Positions 1 to 13,491 are shown, numbered from the stretch's first letter. The stretch: 64,000 bases of DNA from Maioricimonas rarisocia (GCF_007747795.1 NZ_CP036275.1:186001-250000); one strand, 5' to 3'. Numbers and translations: made by a program. Notes: a model not told the origin generated them from the letters alone.

Positions 1-703
1 GACGGTGTCAATTGAAGAAGAATCCATGAATTACGAAAAAACTCAACGCCTGTATTGTCACGGCGGAGTAACAGCGAACCTCAAGGTCGGCTTTTCGTAA
101 TTCATTGCGAAGGAATCTAACGTTGACGGCGCTTGTGGCGGAAGGGTAGTTGGCTCTCAGAAGAAACGCAAGCAGGGCAGGCAAGCATCTCGCCCCTGTT
201 CTGAGGGGAATGTCGACGACTTGTCGATTGCTGGAGGCCAGATTGGGATTTTCATGACATTGCGTGCGAAGAAGTGTTGACAGAAGTCGGTCAGGCTCCG
301 CCTGACAATCGCCGATGTGGTCGGCTGGTGGACGGCCGAATGGCAGTGCGAAGCAGCACTGCTGGGTGGTCACCAGCGACTCGACACCGTGGCTTCACTC
401 GCGTTGCTCGCTCCAGCCACGGCCACCCGACCGGTTGAGAACCGGGAGGGCGTCGAACGCCGCATGGTTTACCCGGGAGCTCACGCACCCGGCTCGCCTG
501 AATGTGCGAAAGTGCAGGTTCAGGGACGCAGGTCGGGCATCGCCTGGCGATCGCCGAAGTGGTCGGCTGGTGCACGAGCATGTTCCGGGTTGGAACAGCA
601 CTGGCGGACAAGTCGCCAGTGGCACCGGGCGGGGGGAGGGGGTGGTCGGAAGTGGCACTGCTGGGCAAGCCGGCGGTGCCGCCCGGCGGCTGTGCAGGTA
701 GGT
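1..703. repeat. Repeat-rich intergenic region at left edge
   Basis: No convincing gene. A 23-base near-direct repeat (one mismatch, core GTGGTCGGCTGGTG) lies at 308-330 and 550-572. Two hairpins of similar design follow in tandem: 599-621 (arms CACTGGCG and CGCCAGTG) and 654-680 (arms GGCAC.. and ..GTGCC), both centred on a GACAAG or GCAAG loop and followed by a C/G-rich CCGGGCGG-like tail. A third structure at about 386-423 pairs CGTGGCT with AGCCACG around CTCGCGTTGCTCGC, which resembles 20902-20940. These look like decayed copies of dispersed intergenic repeats. Confidence 0.6.
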
Positions 704-2335
704 TCAGTCTTCGTGCTCAGGGAAGAGTGATGGCGACGATAAGGGCGTCTGCTGATCTTGGGAGTGGCGCCGTTCTTTGAAGCCGGTGTTGCAGAAGGGG
801 TGGGCGAGCTGTGCGTTGTCGGCAGAGCCTGCGCCGCCGTCTTGCTTGCGGAGTTTGTGGTCGAACGTCATGGATTTCTTGTGTACTCGCGCTCCACAAA
901 TTGCGCAGCGCAGTGCCTTCGCGAGTGCCTCACGCAGGAATGCTGTCGATTTTGTTTCCCGAGAGAACTCCTTCTTGTGTTCGATGTCTTGAGCAGTAAG
1001 CTCCTTCAGAAAACGCAGGTCTTTGTGCGATTGGAGGTCTGCGACGATCTCGTCGCTATTCTTTTCTTGAAGAACGCTCTCTAGGATACGCCTGAAGAAT
1101 CTCGCCATCGGTTCAAGTGACTTCTTTCCGCTACCGTGCTTCACAACGATCTGGTTTGTGAAATAGCGGTGGTCGAGCAGGAACTCTTCGAAGCGACAAC
1201 GGACAGAGGTGAAGGCGTGAATCGCATTCTCCTGCTCCAGCTGTTGTACAAAGCGAACTGTTCCAAGAAACGCCGATGGCTGGTAGCGGCCGGTTGCACC
1301 GTAGAAATAGACCGCGGGGTGCAGACCCAATGACGAAGGGTGGCAGCCGGAAACACGCCTTGCAAGTTGGAGGACTCTCTTTAGAAACTGCAGAGTGCTC
1401 CGTCCGTCAGGATCTTCACGGAGTTCCGTTCGACTCTTGTCTGTAATGAGGCCGTTCGCCAGATTGACGAACTCGAACACCAGTCTCACGCTTTCTGCAG
1501 AGTATCCTCTGCCGGCAACCGGTAGGTCGAGTGTCTTTATCGGTTCTTCGAGGACTGGGGCGAATAGGATGTCGTAGATCTGGCGAGCAAGTTCTTCGAG
1601 TTCCTGTTGCGTGTCGGGCGGAAATGCTGACCAGTACTTGTGTCCTACGCCGGCGCGGAGCAGGGCCCGAGCAGCAACGGCATTTGGCTTTCGCCGTGAC
1701 CGAATCATCAGCAGCTCAGTAGGGTCAATTGGAGTGGCCTTCTGGTTAATCTTGAAGAAGGAATCTTCTGCTCGCTTTGCGTCCCCTTGCACCCACTGAA
1801 GCTGCACTGCAAAGGAGCCGAGATTCCTCGCGCGACGTACTTGGTCGGGCGATGAGTTTTCTGGGTGTTGACCTGCGGAACGAAGTGCCGTGTAGGATCC
1901 GATGCGCCGATCGATGAGACTCCTCGTGCGTTCCGCTGCCTTGAGTTGCTCCGGAGGGATCTTGTTGTTGTAGAAGTCGAGTGAGCGCTGCTTGTCTCCA
2001 TAGTCATCATGGACCCAAGCAATGAGTGCGCTGAGGCGGTGAGCGCCGTCGATTACGAAGATGTTGGATGTGCTGGGTGAGCGCCAAAGGATGATTGACG
2101 GGATGAGATCGCCGTCGAGGAAGCTCTCGATGAGTTCAACGATCTTGTCGGGGGTCCAATTCGTTGTCTCCCGCTGAAAGTCGGGTTTTCGAAGGACTTG
2201 GTACGTTAGGCTGTCGGGGGCAAGCTCGCTGATTTTCAGGGTGGTGCTTAGGGACGAAGGTGGCGTCTCGTCTCCCTTGACTTCAAAATCCTCTCGCGGG
2301 ATGAGTGCATCCAGGTTGGTTCGATGTGTTGCCAT
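704..2335 (-). CDS. DUF262 and HNH-endonuclease domain protein
   Basis: Predicted nuclease-like protein of 543 residues from the ATG at 2335; an upstream TTG (2380) would add 15 residues but is less likely. The N-terminal half looks like DUF262 (ParB/GmrS-like fold): 'KPDFQRETTNWTPDKIVELI' and then 'IDGAHRLSAL', which sits where family members usually carry DGQQR. The C-terminus has an HNH zinc-binding module: 'CAICGARVHKK', 'FDHKLRKQDGG', 'DNAQLAHPFCN'. The family includes GmrSD-type modification-dependent restriction enzymes and other anti-phage proteins, so a defence role is possible but inferred. No partner gene is adjacent, and the upstream flank of this minus-strand gene is ordinary. 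Repeats lie just past its stop codon. Confidence 0.8.
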   Translation of the reverse strand: MATHRTNLDALIPREDFEVKGDETPPSSLSTTLKISELAPDSLTYQVLRKPDFQRETTNWTPDKIVELIESFLDGDLIPSIILWRSPSTSNIFVIDGAHRLSALIAWVHDDYGDKQRSLDFYNNKIPPEQLKAAERTRSLIDRRIGSYTALRSAGQHPENSSPDQVRRARNLGSFAVQLQWVQGDAKRAEDSFFKINQKATPIDPTELLMIRSRRKPNAVAARALLRAGVGHKYWSAFPPDTQQELEELARQIYDILFAPVLEEPIKTLDLPVAGRGYSAESVRLVFEFVNLANGLITDKSRTELREDPDGRSTLQFLKRVLQLARRVSGCHPSSLGLHPAVYFYGATGRYQPSAFLGTVRFVQQLEQENAIHAFTSVRCRFEEFLLDHRYFTNQIVVKHGSGKKSLEPMARFFRRILESVLQEKNSDEIVADLQSHKDLRFLKELTAQDIEHKKEFSRETKSTAFLREALAKALRCAICGARVHKKSMTFDHKLRKQDGGAGSADNAQLAHPFCNTGFKERRHSQDQQTPLSSPSLFPEHED

Positions 2336-2551
2336 CCGAAGGCTCCATGCGACTGCGTGCGTTGTCGATGGTAGGGACAAGTGTGGGCGATGCGGTGTTT
2401 ACATCTACCAAGTTCTCGGCGTTGTTGAAAAGTACCAGTGGACGATTCACGAGTGTTGACGAGCGGGTGCGAGTGAAAGGGTGGGGGCTGAAGGGAATGA
2501 CGGGCATCGAAACGGTGACTGCGCGAGGCCGTGAGAGTTGGACCCGGCCGC

Positions 2552-3244
2552 TCAGTACGCCACGCCGGTCGCTTCACACAGAAACCGCATGAACGGGCGG
2601 GCCGACTTGAGGGCATCGGTCGACTCGGCGACGAAACCGGGGGCCGTCAGCGTGGCCGGGTCCAGTTCCTGGATGGCGATGAAGTCCTTCCGCTTGAGGT
2701 CTTCGATCTGCGGGTGGTCGGGGTCGAAGTCCTTCGGGGCCCGCTTGAGCGAATCGCCGGCAAGCTGGTAGCGGCTGCGGAAGGCTTTGGCCGTCTTCGC
2801 TTTCTTCCAGTCGGCGGGGCGCTCGGCAATGGCGGTCCGGATCGCCCGCAGCGTTTCGCCGTCCGGGTGCCAGATGCCAACGCCGAAGAACGCCTGGTCG
2901 GGCTCGATGTGAAGGTAGAACCCGGGGGCGTGGACATCCTTGCCGTCGAGGTGACGGAACTGGATGCCGACGTTCGTCTTGTAGGGGCTCTTGTCTTTGG
3001 AGAAGCGGACATCGCGATGGATCCGCATCAGCGAGCCGCCGACCCGTGTGGGACGGGCGGTGAGAGCGGGGGCCAGGCGGGCGAGCGGCTTCTGCATGGC
3101 GGTGATGTAGGCCATGGCGGGGCCGACGAGATGTTCCTCGTAGCGATCCCGGTTGGCGTCGAACCAGTCGCGGTCGTTATTGCGGGCGAGGTCGCTGAGA
3201 AACTGCAGCAGTTCGGGCGGAAACCCGGAGAATCCGTCGGACAT
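2552..3244 (-). CDS. DUF2461 (TIGR02453) family protein
   Basis: Predicted cytosolic protein of 230 residues of unknown biochemical function. The N-terminus 'FPPELLQFLSDLARNNDRDW' followed by 'FDANRDRYEEHL' is the signature of DUF2461, in which a Trp-Phe-x-x-x-Arg segment opens the domain. 'RIHRDVRFSKDKSPYKTN' and 'GFYLHIEPDQAFFGVGIW' further in also fit the family. The ATG at 3244 is chosen because the family begins with the 'F..ELL.FL..L..NN' motif; the 49 codons before it have no family likeness. It stands alone, divergent from the cytochrome/DUF1501 pair. The family is widespread in bacteria and some fungi. Confidence 0.88.
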   Translation of the reverse strand: MSDGFSGFPPELLQFLSDLARNNDRDWFDANRDRYEEHLVGPAMAYITAMQKPLARLAPALTARPTRVGGSLMRIHRDVRFSKDKSPYKTNVGIQFRHLDGKDVHAPGFYLHIEPDQAFFGVGIWHPDGETLRAIRTAIAERPADWKKAKTAKAFRSRYQLAGDSLKRAPKDFDPDHPQIEDLKRKDFIAIQELDPATLTAPGFVAESTDALKSARPFMRFLCEATGVAY

Positions 3245-3398
3245 GGCGTGGCCCCGTGTGCGAAGGTGACGTTCCGGTCGATCCGGCAGGAGTGGACGGC
3301 CGATGTCACATCGTATCGTGCCGCCTGTGTGCATCCAGCCGATTCTGCGGAACGGGGCCTGTCGGCCGCCGCGGATGGCCGGAGAAAACAACGGGGAA

Positions 3399-3428
3399 TT
3401 GCATCGGAAGGCGTCGATCCCTTAGTCT
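3399..3428 (+). promoter_or_regulatory. Candidate promoter for PSCyt1 gene
   Basis: TTGCAT (3399-3404) and TAGTCT (3423-3428) are separated by 18 bases. The same -10 hexamer appears ahead of genes at 18.7 and 26.3 kb. It lies about 130 bases before the chosen start at 3557. Confidence 0.4.
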
Positions 3429-3556
3429 GAACGGGTTGTTTCCGGTTTCCGATCCGCAGGGAAGCCATTCTTCCGGAGACACTCCCGCCCGCCGTTCACT
3501 CCATGGGCTCCCACATGCGTCTGTTTCCCGCCGCTTCTGACTGCAGGTCGACTCGT

Positions 3557-6478
<2,922 letters not shown>

Positions 6479-6545
6479 CGCAGGCATTGTACAGTCAACC
6501 AACTGGCAGAAACTAACTGGCCGGGTCTTATAAAGCGATAAGTCC

Positions 6546-7934
6546 ATGTTCAATCAGTTTGAGACATCGCGGCGTGCGTGGATGAAGCATGCCCTGGCAG
6601 GGCTGGGGGGACTGGCGGTCACCGAGTGGCTCAACGCTCCTGCAACGGCAGGGAGTCCGCTCGAGCCGCGGGCTCCGCATCATACTCCCCGGGCCCGGCG
6701 GGTGATCTTTCTGTTCATGCACGGCGGGCCGAGCCAGGTCGACACGTTCGACTACAAGCCGATGCTGCAGAAGAAGGACGGTGAGCAGCTGCCGTTCGAG
6801 CAGCCGCCCAACCTCGACGCCAAGCCGGTGCTGATGAAGTCGCCGTGGAAGTTTGCCCGGCACGGCGAGAGCGGCCTGTGGGTTTCGGAGCTGTTTCCCC
6901 ACGTGGCCCGTCACATCGACGACCTGTGCGTGATCCGTTCGATGCACAGCAAGGGGACATCGCACGGTCAGGCGGTCTCGATGCTGCACACCGGCAGCGA
7001 CAACCTGGTCCGCCCGTCGGTCGGAGCATGGGTTTCGTACGGGCTGGGGACCGAGAACGACAATCTGCCGTCGTTTGTCTCGGTGGCTCCTTCGAGCGGA
7101 CATGGTGGTCCCCGCAATTACGGCGCGGCGTTTCTGCCGGCGATTCACCAGGCGACGACCATCGGCCGACAGGGGAAGCTGGGGGACCCGCGGATCGATC
7201 ATCTGGGGAACGAATCGCTGAGCGTCGAAGAGCAGCGGGCCCAGCTCGAGCTGCTGCAGGAGATGAACCGGGATCACCTTCAGCGGGCCGGTCGCGATGC
7301 CCGGATCCAGGGAGCCATCGAGTCTTACGAACTGGCCTTCCGGATGCAGCGGTCCGCTCCCGATGTGCTCGATCTCTCCCATGAGAGCGATGCGGTTCAG
7401 AAGCTGTACGGCATCGGCGAGAAGAAGACGGACAACTTCGGCCGGCAGTGCCTGCTGGCGCGGCGGCTCGTCGAAGCGGGCGTGCGGTTCGTCGAACTTT
7501 CCACCGGCAACGTGTGGGATCAGCATGGGAGCCTGAAGTCGGGGCACGAACGGAACTCGCTGGCCGTCGACCGTCCCATTGCCGGGCTGCTCACCGATCT
7601 GAAAGCCCGCGGCATGCTCGACGACACGCTGGTCGTGTGGGGCGGCGAGTTCGGCCGCACGCCGATCGTCCAGGGGAGCAACGGCCGGGACCACAATCCG
7701 CAGGGGTTCTGCGTCTGGCTGGCCGGCGGGGGCGTGAAGGGAGGCATCGCGTACGGCGAGACGGACGAGTTCGGCTACTACGCGACGCAGAACCGCGTCC
7801 ACATGCACGATCTGCACGCGACGATCCTGCACCAGTTGGGACTGGACCACGAGCGGCTGACGTATCGGTACGCCGGGCGGGATTTCCGGCTGACGGACGT
7901 ATACGGGGAAGTGGTGCACGACGTGCTGGCGTAG
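6546..7934 (+). CDS. DUF1501 family Tat-exported protein
   Basis: Predicted secreted protein of 462 residues in the alkaline-phosphatase-like DUF1501 family. A twin-arginine signal is visible at residues 9-15 ('SRRAWMK') followed by a hydrophobic stretch to about residue 35. Diagnostic segments include '[20 protein letters not shown]', '[15 protein letters not shown]', '[12 protein letters not shown]' and '[20 protein letters not shown]', which carry the metal-site-like Asp/His residues of this superfamily. In planctomycetes the gene almost always follows a PSCyt1/DUF1549/DUF1553 gene, as here, so the two products very likely work together in the envelope. The substrate is unknown. Confidence 0.93.
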   Translation: MFNQFETSRRAWMKHALAGLGGLAVTEWLNAPATAGSPLEPRAPHHTPRARRVIFLFMHGGPSQVDTFDYKPMLQKKDGEQLPFEQPPNLDAKPVLMKSPWKFARHGESGLWVSELFPHVARHIDDLCVIRSMHSKGTSHGQAVSMLHTGSDNLVRPSVGAWVSYGLGTENDNLPSFVSVAPSSGHGGPRNYGAAFLPAIHQATTIGRQGKLGDPRIDHLGNESLSVEEQRAQLELLQEMNRDHLQRAGRDARIQGAIESYELAFRMQRSAPDVLDLSHESDAVQKLYGIGEKKTDNFGRQCLLARRLVEAGVRFVELSTGNVWDQHGSLKSGHERNSLAVDRPIAGLLTDLKARGMLDDTLVVWGGEFGRTPIVQGSNGRDHNPQGFCVWLAGGGVKGGIAYGETDEFGYYATQNRVHMHDLHATILHQLGLDHERLTYRYAGRDFRLTDVYGEVVHDVLA

Positions 7935-8610
7935 GTGAGGTGCGAGTCTCGAGGGATGAGTCTTGTGAGATGAGTCTTGAGAGACGTAGGGCCGGCGGTT
8001 GCCGGGGTCGAGCTATTTTAACAGCGGCCTCGCTTTTCGTGTGCCACCGGCTCCGCCGGTGCGAATGTCGCGCGATGTCATCCTTCCCCGAGGTGCCACG
8101 GCTCTGCGAGCCGTGTGCTCACTCGCTGGCGCTTCGTGCTGGTAGTGCGGTCCGCTCTCGCCGGGTGCCATGCTCGCCCCTGCAAGGCGAGCATGCCGCT
8201 GGCGTGTCGCTGAGTCCCGAGGCGAGAACAGCTGGGGGCGTCGCCTCACACCGACCACCGGCCACCCGCCGTGCGGAGATGCTCGAGTGGGAACAGACCA
8301 AGTGGGGCAGACATTCCTGTCTGCCTTTCGCTCCCTTACGGTCGCGGCTCGTACGTTATGCCCGAGCTCACGCTCGGGGCTCGCCATCGGTGTTGATATG
8401 GAGATTCATTCACTCGAGTCTCAGGCCTCTCAGACCACGCCCATCACTTCGCTGCGGTTCGTTCTGAGCGTGCCACGCGGCTGATTGCACTCGCTGGCGC
8501 TTCGTGCTGGTATTCGCACGGCTCGCAGAGCCGTGGCACGCATGTGCCCACCGGTCGCAGCCGGTGGGCCTTGAAGCAGGCATGTGGAACGAACCGGATG
8601 TCCGCCGGGC
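7935..8610. repeat. Cluster of dispersed hairpin repeats
   Basis: No gene is visible. Perfect or near-perfect inverted repeats include 8045-8061 (CACCGGC/GCCGGTG), 8170-8194 (ATGCTCGCC/GGCGAGCAT), 8306-8325 (GGCAGACA/TGTCTGCC, followed by TTT) and 8546-8569 (GCCCACCGG/CCGGTGGGC). A 25-base sequence beginning CACTCGCTGGCGCTTCG occurs identically at 8120-8144 and 8488-8512. CACGGCTC-type arms occur at 8097-8116 and, inverted, at 8517-8539. The segment ACAGCTGGGGGCGTCG (8228-8243) recurs at 20990-21005. These are dispersed intergenic repeat families of unknown function; the 8546-8569 hairpin might also terminate the TPR gene. Confidence 0.75.
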
Positions 8611-9522
8611 TCACTCCTCGGTGTCGTCGGCAGGAGCGTCGTCGGCGGCAGGTGCGTCGCTGGTCGACGGCTCGGACTCCGTTTCCTCTCCGGCTTTGTC
8701 TGCGGGGACTTCACCTTCCGCGGTGGCTTCGGCGTCCGTGTCGCTCTCAGGCGGTTCGACCATTCCGTGCGGGTCGGGCGGTCCCATGCTGAGCTCGAGT
8801 TCGTCCATCCGCTTGCGGTCCGCTGCGGCCAGGTCCTCCCTGCCCATACGGTCGTACGTTTCCGCACGATTGTGGAGCGCCTGAGCGTGCGTTTCATCCA
8901 GCTCGAGAACCTGCGTATAGCTTTCGACCGCCTGCTCGAGCTTGCCGGCGTCGAGCGAAGCGTTGGCATGCTGGAACCACGCCTGCACCGACGATCCCTC
9001 GAGTTCGATCGCACGTTCGAAGTCGGCAATGGCCTCGTCGAACCGTCCCATGTCGTGCAGAGCCAGACCACGATTGCGGTACGCCAGCGCGTCGCCGGGG
9101 TTCAGCTCGATCGCCTGCGAAAAGCCCTCGGCGGCTTCTTCGTAACGGTCCATGCGCGCCAGCAGTGCAGCCCGGTTGTTGTGGGCCTCGACCATGTCCG
9201 GCTGCTTCTCGATGGCGAGTTTGTAGTCGGTCAGGGCCCGATCGAATTCGTTCAGCCGTTCGCGGACGCGGGCCCGCTCGTAGTAGCCGACGGCGTCATC
9301 GGGACGAAGCTCGACATACTCGTTGAGCGCCTTGAGCGCGTCCACGTAGAGAGCCTGCTCCATCTTGACCTGACTCTGCTCGAGCAGCAGTTCGGGACCA
9401 TCCGGTTCCGAACCGCATCCCACTGCGAACGCGACCGTCATCACGGCAACCGCCGTCGCGAGAGAACGCTGGCAGGAGCTGGAGGGGGGAAGAATCCTGG
9501 AACGCGAAACCAATGCAGACAT
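8611..9522 (-). CDS. TPR-repeat lipoprotein
   Basis: Predicted lipoprotein of 303 residues. The signal peptide ends in the lipobox 'FAVGC' with the lipidated Cys at residue 36. About six tetratricopeptide repeats follow (residues 52-255), with clear consensus helices such as 'AVGYYERARVRERLNEFDRA', 'ALAYRNRGLALHDMGRFDEA' and 'AQALHNRAETYDRMG'. The last 48 residues are a disordered acidic tail rich in Glu, Asp, Ala and Thr. The ATG at 9522 is chosen because it places the lipobox correctly; the open frame extends further upstream without a sensible N-terminus. It lies 179 bases downstream of the GCS2 gene on the same strand and may be a scaffold for that cassette or independent of it. Confidence 0.85.
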   Translation of the reverse strand: MSALVSRSRILPPSSSCQRSLATAVAVMTVAFAVGCGSEPDGPELLLEQSQVKMEQALYVDALKALNEYVELRPDDAVGYYERARVRERLNEFDRALTDYKLAIEKQPDMVEAHNNRAALLARMDRYEEAAEGFSQAIELNPGDALAYRNRGLALHDMGRFDEAIADFERAIELEGSSVQAWFQHANASLDAGKLEQAVESYTQVLELDETHAQALHNRAETYDRMGREDLAAADRKRMDELELSMGPPDPHGMVEPPESDTDAEATAEGEVPADKAGEETESEPSTSDAPAADDAPADDTEE

Positions 9523-9701
9523 TGCACGCACCTCGAATGTCACCTCTGGGCAGCACTGTGGAGTCGTGCCGGTACGGGTATGGAAAACATCTTCCATTGG
9601 ATTTAGCGAGCCGGGCGGCGTCTGTCCAACGAGCCGGCCAGATCGCACGAGTGTCGACTCCCTCCCCGGCCGGTCGGAGCGGCTGTACGGGGGGCGTCCG
9701 A

Positions 9702-10937
<1,236 letters not shown>

Positions 10938-10967
10938 CCCTGCAGCCCTTGAGTCAGCAGATGTCGG

Positions 10968-12440
10968 TCAATCATCAGGCAGCCAGGCCTTGCGTCGTTC
11001 GATCCGGTCGAGGAAGACCTCCATGATGCGGCGGTACAGTTCGCCGCGCAGGATACTGTCTTCGCAGCCGGTGTCGATGTTGGGATTGTCGTTGACTTCG
11101 ATGATGTAGAAGTTCCCTCCCGACTGTTTGACGTCGACGCCGTACAGGCCATCGCCGATCAGGTTGGCCGCCTTGAGTGCGACGGCGACCGCCTTGCGGG
11201 GAGCCAGTTCGACGGGGATCGTCTCCGATTTGCCGTAGCGTCCCCGGCCGTGCTTCTCCTGGCGAATGATCTGCCAGTGGCCCGGGGCCATGTAGTACTT
11301 GCAGGCATAGAGGGGCCGCTGGTCGAGAATGCCGATCCGCCAGTCGAACTCGGTCGGCAGGTACTCCTGGGCGACGAGCAGTTCCGATTCTCCGAGGAAC
11401 TCGGTGACGTGTTCCTGCAGGGCGTCTGCCGATTTGATCTTGATCACTCCCTGCGAGAAGGAGCTGTCCGGCTTTTTGATGACGAACGGATAGCCGAGTG
11501 TCTCGGCCGCCGTGGCCACGTTGTCCCGGTGCAGGACGATCGTGTTGGGCGTGGCGACGTTGTGCCGGCGAAGCAGCTCGGCGAGGAACACCTTGTTGGT
11601 GCAGCGGGCGATCGACTGGGGATCATCGATGACGACCAGCCCGTCGCCGGCCGCCTTGCGGGCGAAGCGGTAGGTGTGGTGATTGACGGCGGTGGTCTCG
11701 CGGATGAACAGGGCGTCGAACTCTCCCAGTCGCCCGTAGTCGTCGCGGGTGACCAGCTCGGTCGCAATGCCGACGTCGAGGGCGGCCCGGGAGAACTTCT
11801 TCAGTGCTGCTTCGTTGGAAGGTGCGTTCTCCTGCTCCTCGGGGTTCCAGAGGATCGCCAGGTCATAGCGCGTGCGGACCTTCTTCGGTTTGGGAACACT
11901 CCGGCCGGAGAAATGTTTGAGGGCCGCCTCTGCCACGAACGGCCGGTGAGCGTCGGGAACTTCGCTGCCGGGGATCGCGCGGATACTGCGGAGTTGCCAC
12001 TTCCCGTCCCGGACAAACCGGGCCCGCAACAGCGGCGCCTGGAACAGGTTGAACAGCTGCAGGCTGAGCTTTTCATAGCGCCGGGCCGTGTTTCGCCCGA
12101 AGTAGATGCTCAACGTGAACTCGCTTGAGTGCAGCGGCGCGAGACTCCGCTGGATCAACTCGTCCAGTTCCGACGAGAAGACCCGCACCATCGACGGGGA
12201 CTTCAGATCCTGGAGTGTCTGAATGCTCGGCAACGGTTTGTGGCCGCGGGCTTCGGCCAGCAGTGAGACGTAATAGCCGGTGCTCTGGTAGCGGTACGAC
12301 CGACACAGGTTGAGGAGTTTCACGCCCCGCAGGTCGCTGTACTCCGGCCGGGTCAGATAGTCCCAGGCGTCGACCACTTCGACATCGGGAATGTCGAACG
12401 GCCAGTCCTTGAGCGAGGTGGCCACGATGAGCGTCGGCAT
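10968..12440 (-). CDS. RimK-like ATP-grasp ligase with RLAN domain
   Basis: Predicted ATP-dependent ligase of 490 residues joining an amine to a carboxylate through an acyl phosphate. The N-terminal ~190 residues match the RLAN domain (RimK-like ATP-grasp N-terminal), with 'GVKLLNLCRSYRYQSTGYYV' and 'ARGHKPLPSIQTLQDLKS'. The ATP-grasp fold occupies about 245-475: 'RCTNKVFLAELLRRHNVATP', 'GYPFVIKKPDSSFSQGVIKI' for the ATP-binding lysine and loop, 'LVAQEYLPTEFDWRIGILDQ', and 'DGLYGVDVKQ' with 'FYIIEVNDNPNIDTG' for metal binding. It overlaps the stop of the C39-like gene by one base (ATGA), so the two are translationally coupled. RimK itself adds glutamates to ribosomal protein S6; here the partner and product are unknown. 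Confidence 0.9.
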   Translation of the reverse strand: MPTLIVATSLKDWPFDIPDVEVVDAWDYLTRPEYSDLRGVKLLNLCRSYRYQSTGYYVSLLAEARGHKPLPSIQTLQDLKSPSMVRVFSSELDELIQRSLAPLHSSEFTLSIYFGRNTARRYEKLSLQLFNLFQAPLLRARFVRDGKWQLRSIRAIPGSEVPDAHRPFVAEAALKHFSGRSVPKPKKVRTRYDLAILWNPEEQENAPSNEAALKKFSRAALDVGIATELVTRDDYGRLGEFDALFIRETTAVNHHTYRFARKAAGDGLVVIDDPQSIARCTNKVFLAELLRRHNVATPNTIVLHRDNVATAAETLGYPFVIKKPDSSFSQGVIKIKSADALQEHVTEFLGESELLVAQEYLPTEFDWRIGILDQRPLYACKYYMAPGHWQIIRQEKHGRGRYGKSETIPVELAPRKAVAVALKAANLIGDGLYGVDVKQSGGNFYIIEVNDNPNIDTGCEDSILRGELYRRIMEVFLDRIERRKAWLPDD

Positions 12441-13183
12441 CAGTGAGCGTCCTGTCCGTGACGCGGCTTGCTGCCGCGGGGGGCCGGTTCAATCACCAGC
12501 AGGTTGGCATCGTAGGTGACGGTGCCGAGCATGATCGCGCACATCACGCGGTCGAGGTCGATCGTGTACTGCTGTTGTTGCAGGCCCAGGGGATTGGGAT
12601 GCAGCGGGTCGGCCACGAGAACCGAGCGCGATTCCGGAGCGTAACCGCAAAGGATCACGAAATGTCCCTGCGGGACGCCGCGGATGTCGTCCGCCTTGCC
12701 GCTCTGCCCGCATTCCCGTGGTTCGCCGTAAAGATACGTGGCACTCAGGCCGGTGAGAATCGGGGTTTTCCGTTTGAGGTACCGGCGGAGCAGGGCTCCG
12801 GTCATGTCCTCCATATAGACGGCGCCACCCAGTTCGAGAAACTCGAGAAACGCCCGCGACGCAGTCCGCAGCTTGCGCCCTTCCTTGACCTGCATCTGCG
12901 CCTGAAGGCGGTCGGCGAGCGGGATGTCTTCGGTGGCGAACCAGGTCGGATCGAACAGCTGCAGGTCGTAGGTGTAGATTGTGGCCCGGTAGCCGCGACG
13001 GAGCGCGTGGCAGCCGAGAAACACCCCCAGCGTGCCTCCGTCGGTCAGGGCGTGGGTCTCGTCGACGACGGTGGCGAGTGGCAGCTCGTCGCCGAAGTAG
13101 CGATAGACCGCGTGCAGGCAGGTGGGCCCGCACGTCGTTGCGTCCGGTTGCGGAGCGATCTCGAGCGAAACGCGGTGTTCCAT
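12440..13183 (-). CDS. C39-like cysteine peptidase family protein
   Basis: Predicted papain-fold protein of 247 residues. The N-terminal 'PQPDATTCGPTCLHAVYRYF' gives Gln12 and nucleophile Cys18; 'GHFVILCGY' gives His174 and 'VLVADPLHPNP' gives Asp192, completing a C39-like catalytic set. There is no signal peptide, membrane domain or ABC-transporter fusion, unlike bacteriocin-processing C39 exporters. The ATG at 13183 is chosen because the Cys motif then sits near the N-terminus. The stop overlaps the ATG of the ATP-grasp gene, making this the first gene of a peptidase/ATP-grasp/GCS2 operon. Likely roles are processing a substrate or acting as a transpeptidase or amidase on the ligase product; this is inference. 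Confidence 0.85.
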   Translation of the reverse strand: MEHRVSLEIAPQPDATTCGPTCLHAVYRYFGDELPLATVVDETHALTDGGTLGVFLGCHALRRGYRATIYTYDLQLFDPTWFATEDIPLADRLQAQMQVKEGRKLRTASRAFLEFLELGGAVYMEDMTGALLRRYLKRKTPILTGLSATYLYGEPRECGQSGKADDIRGVPQGHFVILCGYAPESRSVLVADPLHPNPLGLQQQQYTIDLDRVMCAIMLGTVTYDANLLVIEPAPRGSKPRHGQDAH

Positions 13184-13397
13184 TGTGACGGCGCTATCGG
13201 CCGGAAAGCATGGTGCCACAGCCAGCTTGTCTGCCGGGGTGGCGAACGTCGGTCAGGCCGGCCTTCCGTGGCACCGGCCATGTCCGTTGGATCCGGAACT
13301 CCGGCCAACCTGCAAGAGCAGACCGAAGCGCCGAATTATCACCTTGAGCATCCCACTTCGGCAATTGCTGCGAGGCAGAAATCCGTCCGGATTCTCG
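13184..13397. other. Intergenic, no gene seen
   Basis: Divergent region between the C39-like operon and the repeat preceding the toxin-antitoxin genes. I see no conserved gene or clear promoter. Confidence 0.4.
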
Positions 13398-13456
13398 TCA
13401 GTTTGGTGCCGGAGCGGGTGAACCACCAGACGGCGCGGGGCTGTTCTGCGGCGGGG
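13398..13456. repeat. Direct repeat copy A (copied gene 3' end)
   Basis: 59 bases that match 14136-14194 at 56 positions. Read on the minus strand, it would encode 'PPQNSPAPSGGSPAPAPN' followed by a stop, the same ending as the large SHD1 protein. Weaker similarity continues a few bases further (GGGGAA). Together with copy B it brackets the toxin-antitoxin genes. Confidence 0.9.
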
Positions 13457-13461
13457 CGGTA

Positions 13462-13491
13462 TTCCCCAAGGAGTGACGAACGTGGTAGTCT
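13462..13491 (+). promoter_or_regulatory. Possible promoter of toxin-antitoxin pair
   Basis: TTCCCC (13462-13467) and TAGTCT (13486-13491) with 18 bases between. The -10 matches three other candidate promoters in the window; the -35 is poor. Confidence 0.25.

Noticed and set aside
8-373. Minus-strand open frame of 121 codons
   Set aside because: It begins inside the repeat-rich DNA, has no ribosome site or family likeness, and its composition is not like the other genes.
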